Of a stretch of 7,193 nucleotides of DNA, positions 5,586 to 7,193 are shown piece after piece (positions within the stretch are counted from its first letter, which is position 1; the number at the start of each line of letters is the position of its first letter). The notes under the pieces are model-generated. The model was given only the letters and a program-made list of their open reading frames with translations, searched no databases and was not told the DNA's origin. Origin of the DNA: Endomicrobiia bacterium (lineage in GTDB: Bacteria; Elusimicrobiota; Endomicrobiia; Endomicrobiales; Endomicrobiaceae); NCBI GenBank assembly GCA_009782015.1, contig WQUP01000035.1:1-7193 (forward strand). Reading direction: 5' to 3'. Made by a program: the position numbers and the translations under genes.

Positions 5586-5620
5586 CACCCGAGTGTCTTA
5601 GTCGGGTGGGGATCCACGTT
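5586..5620 (+). repeat. REP-like palindrome, degenerate copy in the panD leader
   Basis: CACCCGA (5586-5592) pairs with TCGGGTG (5602-5608) around GTGTCTTAG. The tail GGGGATCCACGTT matches the family A and nested-repeat tails. It ends 4 nt before the panD ribosome site, so the hairpin would lie inside the panD leader. Confidence 0.7.
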
Positions 5621-5638
5621 GTAGAAGGATTAAAAATA

Positions 5639-5980
5639 ATGAAGTTTGTTTTGAGTTCAAAAATATTTAAAGCGACCGTTACCGAAGCCAACCTGAATTA
5701 CGAAGGAAGCATAACCATAGATACGGACTTATGCGAAAAAGCGGGATTATGGATCGGCGAGAAAGTGCTTGTAGTGTCCAACACAAGCGGCGCGCGTCTT
5801 GAGACTTACATTATTCCCGGCAAACCGGGTTCCGGCGTAATATGCATGAACGGCGCTGCGGCGCATCTCATTAAAAAAGGCGAAGAAATAATAATAATGG
5901 GTTTTACGCTTTCCGATAAGCCGATGGAAGCGAAAATAGTTCACGTTGACAAAAACAATAAGTGTATTAAAGTCGTATGA
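5639..5980 (+). CDS. panD: Aspartate 1-decarboxylase (pyruvoyl enzyme)
   Basis: A 113-residue PanD, which turns L-aspartate into beta-alanine for pantothenate and CoA in the cytoplasm. The opening [19 protein letters not shown] matches the family, and self-cleavage should fall between Gly23 and Ser24 in YEGSITID, making Ser24 the pyruvoyl group. Lys8 (SSKI) and Tyr55 (ETYII, substrate Arg/Lys/Tyr set) and [14 protein letters not shown] further on are all as expected. Length is slightly under the E. coli protein (126 aa), with a short tail. ATG 5639 is chosen because AAGGA (5625-5629) precedes it by 9 nt and family N termini begin here; the in-frame GTG at 5606 lies inside a repeat. No panB or panC is adjacent. 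It may be read from the dksA transcript. Confidence 0.96.
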   Translation: MKFVLSSKIFKATVTEANLNYEGSITIDTDLCEKAGLWIGEKVLVVSNTSGARLETYIIPGKPGSGVICMNGAAAHLIKKGEEIIIMGFTLSDKPMEAKIVHVDKNNKCIKVV

Positions 5981-6052
5981 TAATTTGAATAACGATGTAC
6001 GCCTGCAGGACTTTGTCCGCGGCGAATGATGTAATGTGTCCCTAGCCGTTCA

Positions 6053-6132
6053 TGTATGCGAAGCATACACATCATTTCCGCAGGAAACATCATGTGAGAA
6101 GCACACATCATGTCCCTCAAGGGACGCATCAT
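6053..6132. repeat. Tandem array of four mini-hairpins linked by CATCAT
   Basis: Four short palindromes each end in the same CATCAT: TGTATGC-GAA-GCATACA, TTTCC-GCA-GGAAA, TGTGA-GAA-GCACA (one mismatch) and GTCCC-TCAA-GGGAC. The linkers are at 6070-6075, 6088-6093, 6106-6111 and 6127-6132, spaced 18, 18 and 21 bp. AATGATGT (6025-6032) upstream is the inverse of ACATCATT (6069-6076). Stem sequences differ completely, the linker does not. It fills most of the gap between panD and tRNA-Pro; the remainder (5981-6052) shows only short palindromes such as CCTGCAGG. Confidence 0.8.
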
Positions 6133-6140
6133 TGCAGTTA

Positions 6141-6214
6141 CGGGGCGTGGCTCAGCTGGCTAGAGCGCTCGGTTCGGGACCGTGAGGTCGCTGGTTCAAA
6201 TCCAGTCGCCCCGA
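6141..6214 (+). tRNA. tRNA-Pro (CGG)
   Basis: Acceptor CGGGGCG (6141-6147) pairs with CGCCCCG (6207-6213), with discriminator A at 6214. The D arm is GCTC/GAGC, the anticodon loop TTCGGGA carries CGG, and the T arm is GCTGG-TTCAAAT-CCAGT. The anticodon stem CTCGG/CCGTG has one T-T mismatch at the 28-42 position. CCA is not encoded. The gene starts right after the hairpin array. Confidence 0.94.
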
Positions 6215-6223
6215 TTCTTTTAA

Positions 6224-6253
6224 AAGCAGCTTTGCAGAAATGCAAAGCTGCTT
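6224..6253 (+). terminator. Hairpin terminator of tRNA-Pro
   Basis: A perfect 13-bp stem (6224-6236 with 6241-6253) has a GAAA tetraloop. The downstream tract GTTCATTTAT is only moderately T-rich, so termination strength is uncertain, but the position 9 nt after the tRNA fits. The remaining gap to 6408 shows no convincing promoter. Confidence 0.65.
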
Positions 6254-6408
6254 GTTCATTTATAAACCGTAAATGTGATTTGTTTTGATTTCCTGATATT
6301 TTTTTAGTAAATTGTTAACTCGCATGAAGAAAGTTTTCTCTATTGTTGTCCTTTCATCCTAACTCATCACGATCTTGCTCTCCAATAAATTTTTTAAAGG
6401 CGGTATTT

Positions 6409-7193
6409 ATGAAAAAGATTATGGCTGTTGTTGTGTTTGCAGTGGTTTGTAGTTTGTTTTTGGCGGCTTGCAAGGATAAAGATGAAAAAAAGCAAAGAGC
6501 TCTTAAAAACGCGAAGGAACAAAAAGTTGAAATTGCAAAGGACAATAACCAGGAAATTTATAATTTGGTAAAGTCGGGCAATCCTCAAGAGCTGGCAAAA
6601 TTCGCAAAACCTAAAAACGTAAATCTTGTCGATCAAGACGGAAATAATGCTTTGCTGATTGCCGCAGGCGAATATGACAGAGCCGAAGTTATAGATATTT
6701 TAATCAAAGCCGGAGCTGATACGGAAATCAGGAACAAAAATGGTTACACGCCGCTGATGCTGGCAATAAGAAACGGCAGAGCCCAAAACGCTCTTGTTTT
6801 AATAAAAGCCGGCGCAAACGTAAATGCCGCTTATGATAAACCTTATGATGACATGGATAAAACAACGCCGCTAATGTATGCAGTAGGCGAACCTGATGTA
6901 AATGAGCCGAGAGTTGTTCAGGCTTTGATAGACGCCGGCGCGGATGTCAATGCCAAAAACGCAATCGGAAATACGCCGTTATTAATAGCCGCGCGAGATT
7001 CTTGGCTTAAACCTGAAAATTTGGAAATTTTGATAAAGGCCGGAGCAAATATTGAAGAGAAAAACAAAAACGGTTACACGCCGTTAATGGTAGCAATAAG
7101 AAATGGAAGAACAGAAAACGCTCTTGTTTTAATAAAAGCCGGCGCAAACGTAAATGCCGCTTATGATAAACCTTATGATGACATGGATAAAAC
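6409..7193 (+). CDS. Ankyrin-repeat lipoprotein, 3' partial
   Basis: The frame opens at ATG 6409 (AAAGG at 6396-6400 as ribosome site) and is still open at the window end; 261 residues are visible. Residues 1-20 are a signal peptide ending in lipobox LAAC, with lipidated Cys21. The next residues KDKDEKKQ give a charged tether to about residue 50. Ankyrin repeats follow at roughly 78-110, 111-150, 151-184, 188-220 and 221 onward, with TPLMLAIRNG and LIKAGAxxN-type signatures. AYDKPYDDMDK (141-151, 251-261) is an insertion at a repeat loop. Three repeats form a 110-residue super-unit that is duplicated nearly exactly. The protein should sit on the inner or outer membrane facing the periplasm and bind a protein partner; the partner is unknown. 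There is no enzymatic domain in the visible part. Confidence 0.9.
   Translation, partial: MKKIMAVVVFAVVCSLFLAACKDKDEKKQRALKNAKEQKVEIAKDNNQEIYNLVKSGNPQELAKFAKPKNVNLVDQDGNNALLIAAGEYDRAEVIDILIKAGADTEIRNKNGYTPLMLAIRNGRAQNALVLIKAGANVNAAYDKPYDDMDKTTPLMYAVGEPDVNEPRVVQALIDAGADVNAKNAIGNTPLLIAARDSWLKPENLEILIKAGANIEEKNKNGYTPLMVAIRNGRTENALVLIKAGANVNAAYDKPYDDMDK
6742..6863 (+). repeat. Internal duplication in the ankyrin gene (copy 1; copy 2 at 7072-7193)
   Basis: These 122 nt recur exactly 330 bp later with 9 differences, all in the first 43 nt. The last 79 nt (6785-6863 and 7115-7193) are identical up to the window edge, so the true repeat probably extends further. The period equals 110 codons, keeping frame. 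Confidence 0.9.

Noticed and set aside
5606..5638. GTG at 5606 as start of panD
   Set aside because: It falls in a repeat palindrome. The family N terminus and AAGGA site point to ATG 5639.
6053..6132. Possible CRISPR array
   Set aside because: The repeated word is only 6 bp, the intervals are 18-21 bp and are themselves palindromes, and there is no leader or cas gene.
5941..6288. Small ORFs over the hairpin array and tRNA-Pro, both strands
   Set aside because: They consist of translated CATCAT/ATGATG repeats and tRNA sequence, with no ribosome site. The openness follows from spacings that are multiples of three.
6324..6362. ATG-AAG-AAA short ORF (MKKVFSIVVLSS) before the ankyrin gene
   Set aside because: Only 12 codons and no Shine-Dalgarno. 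It resembles a truncated signal-peptide start but could be chance. No attenuator-like hairpin follows.

Overview
The window reads as a stretch of a Gram-negative-type bacterial chromosome of moderate GC content. Two putative lipoproteins with lipoboxes and one signal-peptide surface-repeat protein point to an envelope with an outer compartment. All three tRNA genes lack an encoded CCA end. The mix of genes (a DUF4823 lipoprotein, an LA_2272-like surface repeat protein, an aryl-polyene-type acyl ligase, many REP-like palindromes) would fit a host-associated or environmental lineage such as Elusimicrobiota or Spirochaetes. That placement is a guess from gene content only. Every gene I can support lies on the + strand.

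Layout. 1-1455: 3' part of a large protein joining the N-terminal half of a ketoacyl-synthase-like fold, without its nucleophilic cysteine, to an acyl-adenylate ligase. 1456-1756: gene-free, with a striking nested inverted repeat. 1757-2890: two envelope genes, a DUF4823 lipoprotein and a GLQxGxVN-repeat protein, each preceded by the same A7-G5/6 leader. 2891-3071: hairpins, a clear intrinsic terminator and a near-consensus sigma70 promoter. 3098-3327: tRNA-Cys and tRNA-Val. 3342-4823: a short-form Orn/Lys/Arg decarboxylase beginning only 14 nt after tRNA-Val. 4824-5158: gene-free and packed with REP-like palindromes. 5159-5512: a DksA/TraR-type RNA polymerase regulator flanked by copies of a 43-nt repeat. 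5639-5980: panD. 6053-6132: a small tandem array of different mini-hairpins joined by a constant CATCAT. 6141-6214: tRNA-Pro with a hairpin behind it. 6409 to the end: an ankyrin-repeat lipoprotein that runs off the window and carries a recent-looking 330-bp-period internal duplication.

How it works together. The region is not one pathway operon. It holds separate housekeeping units: tRNAs, polyamine-type decarboxylation, beta-alanine supply for CoA, and transcriptional control by DksA. Between them are cell-surface genes, with intergenic space colonised by palindromic repeats. The likely transcription units are the upstream cluster ending at 1455, the two envelope genes ending at the terminator near 3021, tRNA-Cys/tRNA-Val possibly reading into the decarboxylase, dksA-panD possibly with tRNA-Pro, and the ankyrin gene. 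I found no complete, plainly new system. The most unusual items are the ketoacyl-synthase-like/ligase fusion, the CATCAT-linked hairpin array, and the repeat-bracketed dksA.
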